Below, piece by piece: positions 22,630 to 33,168 of a stretch of DNA of 64,000 nt. The DNA is from Echinarachnius parma (lineage: Eukaryota; Echinodermata; Echinoidea; Clypeasteroida; Echinarachniidae): NCBI GenBank assembly GCA_037951105.1, contig JBAMJV010009121.1:1-64000 (forward strand). Reading direction: 5' to 3'. The first letter of the stretch is position 1; each line of letters starts with the position of its first letter. The position numbers and the translations under genes were made by a program. Below the pieces are notes generated by a model. That model was not told where the DNA came from, did not search any database, and worked only from the letters and a program-made list of their open reading frames with translations.

Positions 22630-22830
22630 GTTGTACGGTATTCAATTCAAATTCAAGTTCATTTCTTATCCACAACTGGAATAAAAACATATAAGTAGAA
22701 AATATACATAAACTCCCACTTCCCTGGTAAAACATTGCATAACAGCAATACAACAGGTAAGAACACATGAAATATAACAAAAGAGGTAAAATAAGAAGTA
22801 AATTCACAGTGTGGAGGGAGGAACAAAGGC
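22630..22830 (-). mobile_element. Possible LINE 3' end with (ATTCAA)-like tail
   Basis: The minus strand ends ATGAACTTGAATTTGAATTG after AT-rich sequence. Weak, based on the tail only. Confidence 0.35.
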
Positions 22831-22930
22831 CACTGACCTATTTGGAACTGACCCTGGCATTGGGTACATAGAACAAGGCATGTAATAGCCGTAATGTGTC
22901 TCGCCCACTTGCGCGCATTCATGGCAACAA

Positions 22931-23383
22931 AGTTTGGTAACAAACAGATGCAGGGTTGGAAAGTTATCAACCGTAATTAATAGACTCTTACCCCTAAACT
23001 TTCACATCTGACCTCATCTGACCTTTGACCTACTTATGTGACCTTTAACCCCAGAATATCATGGATGCCAATATAGGGCATCTATACCAATCAAGTTTGA
23101 TTACAAACAGATGCAGGGTTGGAAATTTATCAACTCTAATAGACTCTTACCCCAAAATGTTCAAATTTGACCTCATTTGACCTTTGACTTACTTATGTGA
23201 TCTTTGACCCAACGAATATCATAGAGGTTAATATAGGGCATCTACCAATCAAGTTTGGTTATAAACAGATGTAGAGTTGGAAAGTTATCAACCCTAATAG
23301 ACCTAATAGACCTAATAGACGTTTCCCTCATTCGACCTTTGACCTACTTATGTGACCTTTGACCCCCAGAATATCATGGATCA
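22931..23383. repeat. Tandem repeat, about 130-163-bp units with TGACCTTTGACC motifs
   Basis: Three units share ACAAACAGATGCAGGGTTGG, TTTGACCTCATTTGACC, TGACCTTTGACCT and CAGAATATCATGGA. The same unit resumes at 25028-25091 and 25309-25440 after two insertions. TGACCTTTGACCT is a direct repeat with one-base spacing, like a DR1 nuclear-receptor site. Confidence 0.85.
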
Positions 23384-25027
23384 CTCGAATGAGAATCTCT
23401 ACAAAATTACCGACCTGTATCACACCTTTCATATCTATTTAAGCTACTCGAACGTGTCGTGTTTTCAAGACTCTGAATACTTCCTTGAAAACAATGGGTG
23501 GAATTCACAAAGGGGTTTGTAGGAGGTTTGTACAAACCATGGTTTGACGATGGTCTACATCTATGGAATGCTGCTCCTATACAAGTAAAGTGTACATCCA
23601 CATTGCTAACAAGTAAGGAGTTTACATTCCTTCTCCATCAGTTTACAAATGGCATTCCATAGATGTAAACCATCGTCAAACCATGGTTTGTACAAACCTC
23701 CTACAAACCTCCTTTGTGAATTCCACCCACCTCTCTGACCCGCAGCAATCTGCATATCGTCCGCACCACAGTGTCGAGACTCTCCTTCTCAACATTTCTA
23801 ATTACATTTTGCATGAAATGGACAATGGTAAAATTACTGCTCTAGTAGGCTACTGCTCGATTTATCTTCAGCATTTGATACTGTAAATCATAACATCCTG
23901 CTGAATGCTCTCACATCACTTGGTATAAAGGGTCAAGCTCATAAATGGTTCCAGTCATATCTATCTGATCACCATCAAATTGATTGTATTGAAGATCATA
24001 AATCTGATTCCTCTTGTGTTACACGTGGAGTACCGCAAAGTTCTGTTGGCGGCACATACTTGGAAATCACTGTATTAAATATCATTGTTATGTAGACGAT
24101 ATTCAATTGTACATTTCCTTTGAACCAACTCAAATTGATGCTGTTAATGCAATTCAAAAGCTTGAAGCTTGTATTATTGATGTACAAAATTGGATGAGTC
24201 GACTGCATTCTTTGAAATTGAATAATGCCAAATCTGAGTTTATACTTTTCGGTTCCAAGGCACAATTACATAAGGTTAATGTAACATCAATGACGATGGG
24301 TGATACTGAAATTACATTATCTAGTTCTTGTAGAAATCTTGGAGTAATGTTCGATTCTAATATGTCAATGTCAATACAAATATCTAGTGTATACTCGACA
24401 TGTTCCTCTACAAACAAAATTGTCCATGCACTAACTTCTTCTCGCTTAGATTTTGGTAATGCCCTGGCTTATCAGTTGCCCCAGTCCCAAATCACACAAT
24501 TACACAAACTACAAAACACAGCAGCCCGCATTGTCACATTCACAAAGATATGTACTCACATTACTCCTGTACTACAGACACTCCATTGGCTACCAATTGA
24601 TCAACGCATTAAATTTAAGATTTTGCTATTAGTTTTTCACTGTATATATGGTTCCGCTCCTAGCTACAATGCTTCTTTGATAAAACAATACAAGCCTACA
24701 CGACCTCTCCGATCCTCTCAGTCTTGCTTACTTTCTATACCACCAAGCAAAAAATCATGGGGGGACAGGGCTTTATTTCGCACATGCGGGTCCTTCACTT
24801 TGGAATGAGCTCCCCCAACACATTAGAAACATTACGTCCTTAGAATCTTTTAAGATCAGTCTGAGAAATCACCTCTTCCAAGTTGCATTTCAGTAATTTC
24901 CAGTAGTTTCATTTTGTGTTTTTATCTATGTTCATGTATCAAAGTTGTTCATACTTAGGTTCACATGTTCATGTTTTGTTTGTTTTCCCTTCTCTTTGTG
25001 TGTGTAAATATGAGATTATTATCATTA
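23384..25027 (+). mobile_element. CR1/L2-like LINE fragment (RT and C-terminus), interrupted by a MITE
   Basis: Plus-strand frames give NYRPVSHLSYLFKLLERVV near 23405-23460, then after the MITE DPQQSAYRPHHSVETLL (23735-23790). A 264-codon frame at 24014-24808 then has YVDDIQLYISF (catalytic box, YADD changed to YVDD), NLGVMFDSNMS, SRLDFGNAL, and ITPVLQTLHWLPIDQRIKF. Several frameshifts remain. The 3' end is near 25027 (TTATTATCATTATA). It splits the tandem repeat at 22931-25440, so it inserted after that repeat formed. Confidence 0.85.
23497..23730. mobile_element. MITE nested in the CR1-like LINE
   Basis: Arms begin GGGTGGAATTCACAAAGG and contain GTTTGTACAAACCATGG and GACGATGG; the right arm is the inverted match ending GTGAATTCCACCC. 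Interrupts the RT frame between LLERVV and DPQQSAYRP. Confidence 0.85.
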
Positions 25028-25091
25028 TAGGGCATCTACCAATCAAGTTTGGTTACAAACAGATGCAGGGTTGGAAAGTTATCAACGCTAA

Positions 25092-25308
25092 TATAGTACC
25101 GAAGTAGTGACGTCACATGCTTTTGTTATGGCATAGTAATGGTTCTAAACAACTTGTCCTTTCATACTGGCATTTTGTAGTGGGTCGGAGCTGGACGATT
25201 GCCTTCTTAGCAACCGCTAAATCACCAATTCATTACTTGCCTGACATTGTTTAGAACCATTACCCATGGCAATGAATAGCTCTGACGTCACACTTCGATA
25301 CTCTATAG
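25092..25308. mobile_element. MITE with TATAG / GTGACGTCA termini
   Basis: Begins TATAGTACCGAAGTAGTGAC and ends GTCACACTTCGATACTCTATAG. Inner arms AATGGTTCTAAACAA and TTGTTTAGAACCATT. Inserted in the tandem repeat; related termini occur at 10207-10592. Confidence 0.75.
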
Positions 25309-25448
25309 ACTCTTACCCCAAAATGTTCACATTTGACCTCATTTGACCTTTGACCTCAGAATATCATGGAGGCCAATATAATGCATCTACCAATCAAGTT
25401 TTGTTACAAACAGATGCATGGTTGGAAAGTTAGTCCAATTTTTGTAAA

Positions 25449-26093
25449 GCCCGCGTCACAAATCAAACGGACTCCGGCCGAATTTGTAGATCGCCCGAGA
25501 GTCGCCGAATTTTAAATCCGCCAGGGAGTCGAGCGTATTTTTTGCTTGACATCTACGCTGTCACATATTGGACGGGGCTCGGGAGGCGCCCGTTGAACAT
25601 AAGTGATTATAAATCGACCGGGGCCCGTAGAAACCGCCCGACGGCATCCCGACGGCAGCCCGGCACCAGCACGGGTCGCGCTCGAAGCACGCCCGACTTT
25701 GTACAAGTCGCGCGGGATACGGGAGTAGGTCGGTCAAGTATCGCAAGGAGGCCGTGCGGCGGTCGCGCAGCTCTGTCGTGTCCGTCCGAATTTTAAAGCC
25801 TAAAATGGTCTAAAGTTTTCGGATTGTCGCCCGAATATCGACCGAATGTTTGCCGATGCCCGAGTGATCTACGGGCGACCTGTTTACGAGCTCTGCGACC
25901 TCAAAATTCGGCGATTAAAAATCGCTGATTTAGGAGCAGGTTTCGGTGCCCTGCGGACGTCGGCCGAACCCTGAAAAACCGGGCGGAGCCCGCAGTATTC
26001 GTGCGAACACCGGCCGTAGTCCTGGCGAAAATGCCCTTTTGAGCTCGCAGAGAAGTCGGGCGGGCTCCGTTTGTGATTTGTGACGGCCCCTTT
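25449..26093. mobile_element. GC-rich terminal-inverted-repeat element
   Basis: Inverted ends GCGTCACAAATCAAACGGA and CTCCGTTTGTGATTTGTGACGG. The interior is strikingly GC-rich and full of TCG/CGA, unlike the AT-rich surroundings. ORFs inside show no protein-like pattern. Similar CpG-rich style at 34321-35846. Confidence 0.7.
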
Positions 26094-26160
26094 AGGGTCA
26101 CGGACGGACGGACGCCGGACGGACGATGGACGGAGGACAGACGGACGCAATTTGGATCCC
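26094..26160. repeat. (GGAC)n-like short tandem repeat
   Basis: Degenerate GGACGGAC units directly after the GC-rich element. Confidence 0.6.
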
Positions 26161-26234
26161 TTAGTCTTCCTCCACCTACGGTGGGCTCGACAATAAAACG
26201 GTAAAAAGACATTAAATAAAAAGATAAACACGTT

Positions 26235-26236
<2 letters not shown>

Positions 26237-26292
<56 letters not shown>

Positions 26293-26308
26293 ACACACAC
26301 ACACACAC
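26237..26308. repeat. (AC)n microsatellite at the Tx1 L1 3' end
   Basis: About 70 bp of AC repeats directly touching the A-rich 3' end of the L1 at 26309. Confidence 0.95.
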
Positions 26309-26717
26309 TTTTTTTAAAATTTTTTTAAATGATTTTTTATTTCTCCAAATTATTAACATAACATTTACAATTGAATAACATTTTTGAAAATACAAGTTTA
26401 CATCTCAAGTGTACAAATCAAGTGTAATTCACAAAAATTAAACACAATGGAGATTTAACAAAAAATAAAAAGAAGTAAGACACGCTACTTCTCTCATCCC
26501 CCCTTCCCCACCCCTACACACTCACCCCCCCCCCCCCCCCCCCCCCCCACCTACCCCGGAAATCTGCTCACATCCTTAAAAAAAAAAAAATAAAATAATA
26601 ATAATAATGCTTACAAAATACATATTTAAATCAATACTTTTAAAATACTTAAAAAAAAAAATTTTTTCACAAGCTCACGGGGGAAACATCACATATGAAG
26701 AGTTCATTCTTTCAATC

Positions 26718-27575
26718 TTATTCTAATTTTACCGTTTCCCATTTTTGTAAATGTAGTCCTAATTTTCCCATTTTAATTGCTATTCCCTTTTCCTGGGCCT
26801 TATAATCCAATAACAGTTTCTGTATTTTATCAATATTAGGTAGAACACCCTCTTTTCTAAATACAAATAAAATATATTTTACCATAAAAATGATGGTATT
26901 GCAACATTTTATTCTATTTGAATTACCTGACAATCCAACAAATATATCCCGCCAATTTAAGTCCTTTATTTCATCTAACAAAAAACGTTGTATCAAAGCT
27001 TGCCATGTCAATTTTACATTTAAACAAAATAAAAATAAATGCGAATATGTTTCCCTTTCCCGTTTACAGTACGAACACAAGTTGTCTTCAACAAATCCAA
27101 ATCTAAATAAATTATCTTTAGTGTAAATTGCCCCATGGAGTAACTTAAATTGAAACTCTCTCTGTTTCCCAATTATTAATGTTATTCTTGGTCTAAAAAA
27201 ACATCCATACATTTCTTTATCTATAAAATTAAAATAATTTTGTCCATCTCTTATCTGTAAATCATATGTCTTTTGCAATTCTCTAATAAAATAATCATAT
27301 ATTTTTCTTGATGGTACATCCTTAAAACTTAATTTTTTATCCAAAAGATATAAATTAATATTATAATTTATTAAGTCTACCTCACAAAATTGTATCAAAC
27401 CTAAATCAATTTTCCAATCCCTCGGAATCGCATGATATATATCACTTATTGTAAGTAAGTTGTCACCTCTCATACCAAGGTTCAAAAAGTATGCAACGGG
27501 TTTAACATGTCCATTATCCATAACATGGTTCAACATAACAATCCCTCGTTCAAATAATTCTTTATCAAATACCAT
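26718..27575 (-). CDS. L1 ORF2 C-terminal region with zinc-knuckle-like motif
   Basis: 285 codons. FQFKLLHGAIYTKDNLFRFG is followed by CSYCKRERETYSHLFLFC, a CxxC-H-C pattern found at the C-terminus of L1/Tx1 ORF2. Separated from the thumb by a break at about 27600-27670. Confidence 0.8.
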   Translation of the reverse strand: MVFDKELFERGIVMLNHVMDNGHVKPVAYFLNLGMRGDNLLTISDIYHAIPRDWKIDLGLIQFCEVDLINYNINLYLLDKKLSFKDVPSRKIYDYFIRELQKTYDLQIRDGQNYFNFIDKEMYGCFFRPRITLIIGKQREFQFKLLHGAIYTKDNLFRFGFVEDNLCSYCKRERETYSHLFLFCLNVKLTWQALIQRFLLDEIKDLNWRDIFVGLSGNSNRIKCCNTIIFMVKYILFVFRKEGVLPNIDKIQKLLLDYKAQEKGIAIKMGKLGLHLQKWETVKLE

Positions 27576-27670
27576 CTTATTTTTTTAAATACATATATTC
27601 CTATTATTAAAAATAATTGGATTCATACAACCATTAAAATGCCTTAAATTATCAATCTCTTTCCAAGCTT

Positions 27671-28462
27671 TCAACATTTCCAAGGTGGAATCTTGAACCT
27701 AAACTTCATCTTTTGCATTTCATAATCACATAAGAAAATTAGCCTTCCTCCTACTGAACTTAAGCAATAATCAAAAAATAACTTCCATCCCAAATTTCTT
27801 TCTCCATATAATAATCGTTTAACACACATTATCCGCTGCGTTCTAACAAATATTTCAAAATTAATCATTTTTACTCCACCATAATTATAATTTTGATACA
27901 TAATTTTTCTTTTTATACGATCCTTCCCTCCCCATATAAAATCAAACGATATTTTCTCCACTTCTATATAAACCCATAGGGGAACAACAAGGAGAGATGA
28001 AACATAATTCAACTTTGTTAATGCATACGTTTTCAATAAATGTATTTTACCCATAATAGTCAAATCCCGTTGTTTCCACCAACCTAGAAGCTTTTTAATT
28101 TTACTTAATATTTCTTTGTAATTTAAATCATCTTTTAATCTAAAATCGACCGAGAAATTAACACCTAACATTTTTACTTCCTTAACAAATTGTCCAAATA
28201 AAGGCCCATCTGGTTTCCCATTTTCCTCACCCATATACATAAAATGTGTCTTTTCCTTATTAACTTTCAAACCACTTACTTTTTCAAATTCTTCAAATAT
28301 ATATTGCAACCTTCTTATGGAGTCTAAATCTTTCAAAAAAATCGTCATATCATCTGCATACAATACTTGTCTTATTTCATGCTCCCCAAAATGTATCCCT
28401 TTAATTATTTTGTTCCTCCTTACTTCATTTGCCAATAATTCTAAAAACAAATAGGGCGACAA
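27671..28462 (-). CDS. L1 ORF2 RT palm and thumb
   Basis: 263 codons starting SPYLFLELLANEV, catalytic QVLYADDMTIFL, GLKVNKEKTHFMYMG and VKMLGVNFSVDF, then LTIMGKIHLLKTYALTKL. Typical L1-group order. Confidence 0.82.
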   Translation of the reverse strand: MSPYLFLELLANEVRRNKIIKGIHFGEHEIRQVLYADDMTIFLKDLDSIRRLQYIFEEFEKVSGLKVNKEKTHFMYMGEENGKPDGPLFGQFVKEVKMLGVNFSVDFRLKDDLNYKEILSKIKKLLGWWKQRDLTIMGKIHLLKTYALTKLNYVSSLLVVPLWVYIEVEKISFDFIWGGKDRIKRKIMYQNYNYGGVKMINFEIFVRTQRIMCVKRLLYGERNLGWKLFFDYCLSSVGGRLIFLCDYEMQKMKFRFKIPPWKC

Positions 28463-28761
28463 TGGATCACCTTGTCTGACCCCCTTTCTATATCAAAATA
28501 ACCAGTGGAATAACCCCCATTCATAATACAACTACTTATATCATTATATAATATCTTCACCCAAGAACAAAACGAATCACCAAAACCAAACAATTTTAGC
28601 ACTTTCAATAAATATTGATGGGATACAGAATCAAAAGCTTTTTCGAAATCTACCGCAATCAGAAACCCCTGTCCTTGCTCTAATGAATGTATAGAATAAA
28701 ATAATATATCCTCTATTAATCGAACTGCTTCCCCAATATTTCTGTCTTTTATATATCCCAC
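28441..28761 (-). CDS. L1 ORF2 RT palm, first part
   Basis: 106 codons with FLIAVDFEKAFDSVSHQYL (first catalytic Asp region) and CIMNGGYSTGYFDIERG. The following RQGDPLSPYLF motif is reached only after a one-base shift near 28490. Confidence 0.8.
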   Translation of the reverse strand: MGYIKDRNIGEAVRLIEDILFYSIHSLEQGQGFLIAVDFEKAFDSVSHQYLLKVLKLFGFGDSFCSWVKILYNDISSCIMNGGYSTGYFDIERGSDKVIHCRPICF

Positions 28762-28780
28762 CTGATCATAATGAATTATT

Positions 28781-29800
28781 TCATTTAAAACCTTTTTTTA
28801 TCCTAGTTGCTAAAACCTTCGATAATATTTTGTAGTCTACATTTAACAGTGTAATGGGTCTATAATTTTGAATATGCTTCGCATCTTTTCCCTCTTTTTC
28901 TATCAATGTTATAGTCCCTTGTTTTTGAGATACCGTCAATTCCCCCCTTACAAATGTTTCATTCAATACTTCTACCAACAAATCCCCTAATAAGGGCCAA
29001 AATGTATCATAAAATTCCACCGTGAACCCATCATTTCCAGGGGATTTATTCCATTTCATTTCTTTCAAAACCTTAAAACACTCATCTTTCGTCATTTTAC
29101 CTTCACATAATTCTTTATTCTGTTCACTTAACTTTAAAATATCATCAAAAAATAAACCATTATTTTGACCACTATCATTCCTCAAAGAATATAATTTTTC
29201 ATAAAATGTCTTTATCTCTTTTAAAATGTCATTTTTATCCCTAGTAATTTCTCCATTTTCCTTATACATTTCTCTAATGACACTTTTCCTCTTATTTACT
29301 TTCAACAATTGTTCAAAATACTGAGTATTATTCTCCCCTTCTTCAAACCAAGCTGCTCTAGAACGAACTTTAATGCCCTGTCGAGAAAAATCATACAATT
29401 TATTCAACTTATCTTTTTTCAATTTAATACTATCAATAACATACCTAGATGCCCCGTTGACTAACTGATTTTCTAAATCCTTAATTTCAGTCTCCAACGT
29501 CTCTATTTCAAGTTTCCTTAATTTCGCCTTTTCACGTGAATATTTCATGGCGTATTCCCTCATTTTCATTTTCAAAAAATCCCAAAATACTAATTTATTC
29601 AAAATCCTAGGTCCCCATTCATTTTTCAATTCAAATATTATATCATGCATCCCCTCAACAAAATTTTTATCCATACATAAACTATTATTAAATTTCCAAT
29701 ACGATTTTCCAAAAACAAACTTATCCACTAAATGCTGAAATTGTAATTTAATGCCCGAATGATCCGGTGTTATCGATACCAAAATTTCACACTTATTCAC
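28781..29800 (-). CDS. L1 ORF2 middle region and RT start
   Basis: 339 codons: end of the endonuclease, a Lys/Glu-rich coiled-coil-like linker, then GNDGFTVEFYDTFWPLL and NYRPITLLNVDYKILSKVLA, the fingers of an L1 reverse transcriptase. Stops at a short homopolymer frame break near 28785. Confidence 0.8.
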   Translation of the reverse strand: MNKCEILVSITPDHSGIKLQFQHLVDKFVFGKSYWKFNNSLCMDKNFVEGMHDIIFELKNEWGPRILNKLVFWDFLKMKMREYAMKYSREKAKLRKLEIETLETEIKDLENQLVNGASRYVIDSIKLKKDKLNKLYDFSRQGIKVRSRAAWFEEGENNTQYFEQLLKVNKRKSVIREMYKENGEITRDKNDILKEIKTFYEKLYSLRNDSGQNNGLFFDDILKLSEQNKELCEGKMTKDECFKVLKEMKWNKSPGNDGFTVEFYDTFWPLLGDLLVEVLNETFVRGELTVSQKQGTITLIEKEGKDAKHIQNYRPITLLNVDYKILSKVLATRIKKGFK

Positions 29801-29888
29801 TAATTTTTCTAAACTACATGATATAAACCAATAATCTAAACGACTTTGGACTAAGGGCGACCTTTGTCTAAAAGTAAACTGTCTAACA

Positions 29889-30461
29889 TTAGGATTCCTT
29901 TTCTCTATTATCTTCTAAATCATATTTATTCAAAAAACTTTTTAATACCTCAATAAACCTAGATTTTAATACAATATTTGGCCCTTGATAATCCATGCCC
30001 CCTTCCATTATAGTGTTAAAATCTCCCCCTAATATTACCGAATAATCCTTATCAAAAACTTCAGATATACTTTTATCTAGCTTATTCAAAAAATCAACCT
30101 GTAATTGTACTTTATCTCTTGTAGGGAAATACACATTTCCCAACAAAAATGTAACCCCTTGTATTTCCCCTTTAAATATAATGTACCTCCCTTCTTCATC
30201 TATTACAACTGCATCCCGTTTAAAATCTAAAAGGGGCGAAAATAAAATAAGAACACCTCTACTGTGGTTTGACCCATGGCTAAAGAACATTGGCCCGCCC
30301 CATTCCTTCTTCCACTGTTCTTCTACTTCTATAGTACTATATGTTTCCTGTAAAAAAGAAATATCAGATCCTTTACATTTACACCATTCAAAAATGCGTG
30401 TTCTTTTATCCTGATTCCGTAACCCTCTTACATTTAAAGTAATCCAAGAAAAATTCACCAT
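29889..30461 (-). CDS. L1 apurinic-type endonuclease domain (ORF2 start)
   Basis: 190 codons. Asn in LNVRGLR, Glu in LQET and the Asp/Asn pair in GGDFNT match the metal-binding and catalytic residues of exonuclease-endonuclease-phosphatase enzymes. The last SDH-type motif lies past a frame break near 29890, in the next frame (ITPDHSG). The product would nick target DNA to prime reverse transcription. Confidence 0.85.
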   Translation of the reverse strand: MVNFSWITLNVRGLRNQDKRTRIFEWCKCKGSDISFLQETYSTIEVEEQWKKEWGGPMFFSHGSNHSRGVLILFSPLLDFKRDAVVIDEEGRYIIFKGEIQGVTFLLGNVYFPTRDKVQLQVDFLNKLDKSISEVFDKDYSVILGGDFNTIMEGGMDYQGPNIVLKSRFIEVLKSFLNKYDLEDNREKES

Positions 30462-30903
30462 TTTATTTTACAGGTATATAAAATCTTTATAATTACCGCG
30501 TGATCTGTATCCCCCGTGAGCATGTTTATACAAAAAAAATAACTACAACGAAACCTACATGACGTATCAAAAAACATATTGACTGTGAGCAGACCCCAAC
30601 CCGTACACGACACACACGCACCCTTCCCCACCCAACCCTGTCCACCATCGAGAACTAACATAAAAAACAAACAAAAATTAAAAATCCGGAAGTAGGCCTA
30701 CTCCGTCAAGCTCCCCCCTCACACTTCCTCATATCAAGACAATGTTCCCTCAATATTATCCTAGTATGACTCTACCTTTAAAAAAAAATAATAATTTACT
30801 CTTTGACTAATCTTTGCCTTTTTCTTTCAAATCAAGAGCTGCCTTTTAAGCCCATTACATTTCCAAAGAAAGACAAAAAAAAAAAAAACCTTACCGATGA
30901 TGT

Positions 30904-30919
30904 GCGCGCGCGCGCGCAC

Positions 30920-30951
<32 letters not shown>

Positions 30952-31022
30952 GCGCACACACACACACGCGCACACACACACACGCGCACACACACACGCG
31001 CACACACACACACGCACACACA
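30904..31022. repeat. (CA)n/(CG)n microsatellite at the Tx1 L1 5' end
   Basis: About 118 bp of CACACA with CGCG interruptions. It touches the 5' side of the L1 in the same orientation as the tract at 26237-26308. Confidence 0.95.
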
Positions 31023-31039
31023 TTATATATATATAAACT

Positions 31040-32319
31040 GAGTGTCAAATTCGAAAGAACATGAATTTTAATGACAGAATAAACTTTATTTGATTAAAAT
31101 GGGTTCAGAAATGGCTGAAATGTACATAAACATAACCATTTGTAATAATCATATCATACACTTTGATCGCTTTACGCCTCTGTTTATAGTTTTTTTTCTT
31201 CAAAATAACATTTTAAGAGTGTCTTTTGGTGAATCAAAGCAAAATACCACCTGGTTTTCATGTTTATAAGGGTGGGGAAGAAGACCACCCAGGCCTCCCC
31301 TCAGCAACACACTGTATGGAGGCAGGGTGTTCCTGATAGGACATGTATGATGAAGTTATCTTTGAAATCAGACAAAAAGATGCAACCATTCACAAAATAA
31401 GAAAACTACAAATTTGGAGACGGGGTGTTTTTGCATGACTTTAGATGATATATCATTTTTAAGGCATTTCCCCAAACTTTATCATGATACCAATATAAAC
31501 ATATATTATATTAAGAATGGTGGATTTATAAGCTATTAAAGTCCGGTTTCGTTTTTCTGACTCACACTGTATACCGTATTGGATTGAAGGCTTACAGAAC
31601 TATTCAGAAACTATTTAGAAATATACTCATTATGAATTAGGTACTATTTCTATTTATGAACATGCATTGTTTTTAATACCTTTATACCACTTATTTAGTT
31701 ATGAATTACGCACAATGATTTGATATACGTTTTTTTGTGTAGGGTAGCTTTGTTTATGTTATAGTGATATTTTTGTACTCTTCATTAATGTTTAAATTGA
31801 TTTGAATTCAAATGTAGCAATTACTATATTCTATTATTCATAATATGTAAGATTTGAATGTACACTGATCATTTCAGCACTGCTGCTGATCAGTTTGAAA
31901 CGTATACCAATACATAAATAAATAAATAAATAAGAACTGTTCAGAAATCCATATATCTTATATTACACGTGCAGAAGAACTATTCAGCAAATTAGGACAC
32001 GGAATTATTATTTATTCGGAAAAAAAAAAAATAATATGAACTATAAAATCGTACAAATATTTATGCAAATTATTAGCTATTCATAATGTTACCATTGGAT
32101 TAAATACTGGGTTGAACTTGAAGGAGAACTGTTCAACTACTTAACATATTTGATTAAATGAGCTGAAGAACTTATAAGAAAATTATTAGCATAATTAATA
32201 TTCTATATTTGTATTTAGGGTGGTCATTGTTACACAAACCATAATGCTTTCTTAACAATGAATTAAAATCACAAGAACTTGGTCAATCAAGAGACTAACC
32301 AATTTCTTCTGATTTGACA
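31040..32319. other. AT-rich repeat-derived stretch
   Basis: 31040-31130 matches part of the T2/T6 element body seen at 60395-60470 (GACAGAATAAACTTTATTTG). 31540-31935 ends ACATAAATAAATAAATAAAT and may be a LINE 3' end. The rest shows nothing recognised. Confidence 0.4.
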
Positions 32320-32699
32320 TTAAAGGTGCACAAGTGTCTAACTCCACAAACAATTATTTGAGCTTCCACATTTCCCTTCTACCGTGTTATTTGGCTTATG
32401 TTATAAGAGAATAATAAAATAGGGTTAGATTTTTGTAAATGTCACTTTAGTATGACGATATCTATCATTGATAGTCATTCAGCTCAAGAGCGTTTATAAA
32501 CGGACATAAACGTCATACAGTAACTCGTTGTAAAAGCTGGCGCAAATGTTCGTTTTTTTAACCAGGAAACAGTGTTCTTTTTCAATGAAACTTTCACACA
32601 TCATTCGGACAATGATATCTTACAATTGATTTTGGTACAGGATTGAAGTCTCAAATGTCAATTTGGGCAATAGCTGACACTTTACAGGTGCACCTTTAA
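32320..32699. mobile_element. TTAA element, family T5 (AAAGGTGCAC ends)
   Basis: Begins TTAAAGGTGCACAAGTG and ends ACAGGTGCACCTTTAA. Inverted copy at 60540-60815 shares the interior (GTTTATAAACG, ATGATTAGCAATGATA-like). Confidence 0.75.
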
Positions 32700-32808
32700 C
32701 ATTGACAATGTAAAATATTGTTCAGAAATTTAGGATATTGGTCAATCGAAAGATGTAGGGTATTATTCAGAAATGTTGCATAATTATCTTGATAATATGT
32801 TTTCATAT

Positions 32809-33168
32809 GATTTAGTAACTTTGCTGACATGTGCAAACAACTAGGAAATGGTTGATAAAATGTGTATTTCTATCATTTTATATATCCACTGGGCATGCTG
32901 GGTGATTGTAAAAATTCCACGGTATATGAGGTTCATATGACCGAGTAATGGGCGAAAATGCAAAGTGATATTCGCTAACTCATTGCACTGATTTTGCACA
33001 CATTAATTATCAATTAGATAATTATTAATCTGAACATTTCAATTAAACATATCTTCATAGCGAAAAAAAATTTGGAAAAACCGAAAGCCAATAATGAGGT
33101 AGGCCTATGTGAGAACCGCTATAGAGTTCGAAATAAATTTTGAGAATTTTGACAATGTTAAAGGTGAA
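32809..33168. mobile_element. TTAA element, family T1, old inverted copy
   Basis: Begins TTAGTAACTTTGCTGACATG and ends GACAATGTTAAAGG. Interior matches 103-485 inverted (AATGGGCGAAAATGCAAAG). Confidence 0.65.

Larger units (their letters stand above)
26309..30903 (-). mobile_element. Tx1-clade L1 retrotransposon, nearly complete ORF2, inserted in a (TG)n microsatellite
   Basis: From 30461 on the minus strand: endonuclease (SWITLNVRGLRNQDKR, FLQETY, GGDFN, SITPDHSG), an RT start with NYRPITLLNVDYKI, catalytic region (DFEKAFDSVSHQYL, QVLYADD), connection domain, and a C-terminal CxxC...H...C motif (LCSYCKRERETYSHLFLFC). ORF pieces are 30461-29889, 29800-28781, 28761-28441, 28462-27671 and 27575-26718, separated by small frame breaks. 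No ORF1 is recognised in the 430 bp before the endonuclease, so the element may be 5'-truncated. Read in element sense, (TG)n follows the 3' end and (TG)n also precedes the 5' end, so both flanks are the same repeat. Confidence 0.85.

Noticed and set aside
25542..26395. ORFs across the GC-rich element and the AC microsatellite (Val-Cys repeats)
   Set aside because: CpG-rich sequence has few stops, and the Val-Cys run is the microsatellite itself.
30803..31048. Thr-His and Val-Cys repeat ORFs
   Set aside because: Translation of the CA/CG microsatellite next to the L1.
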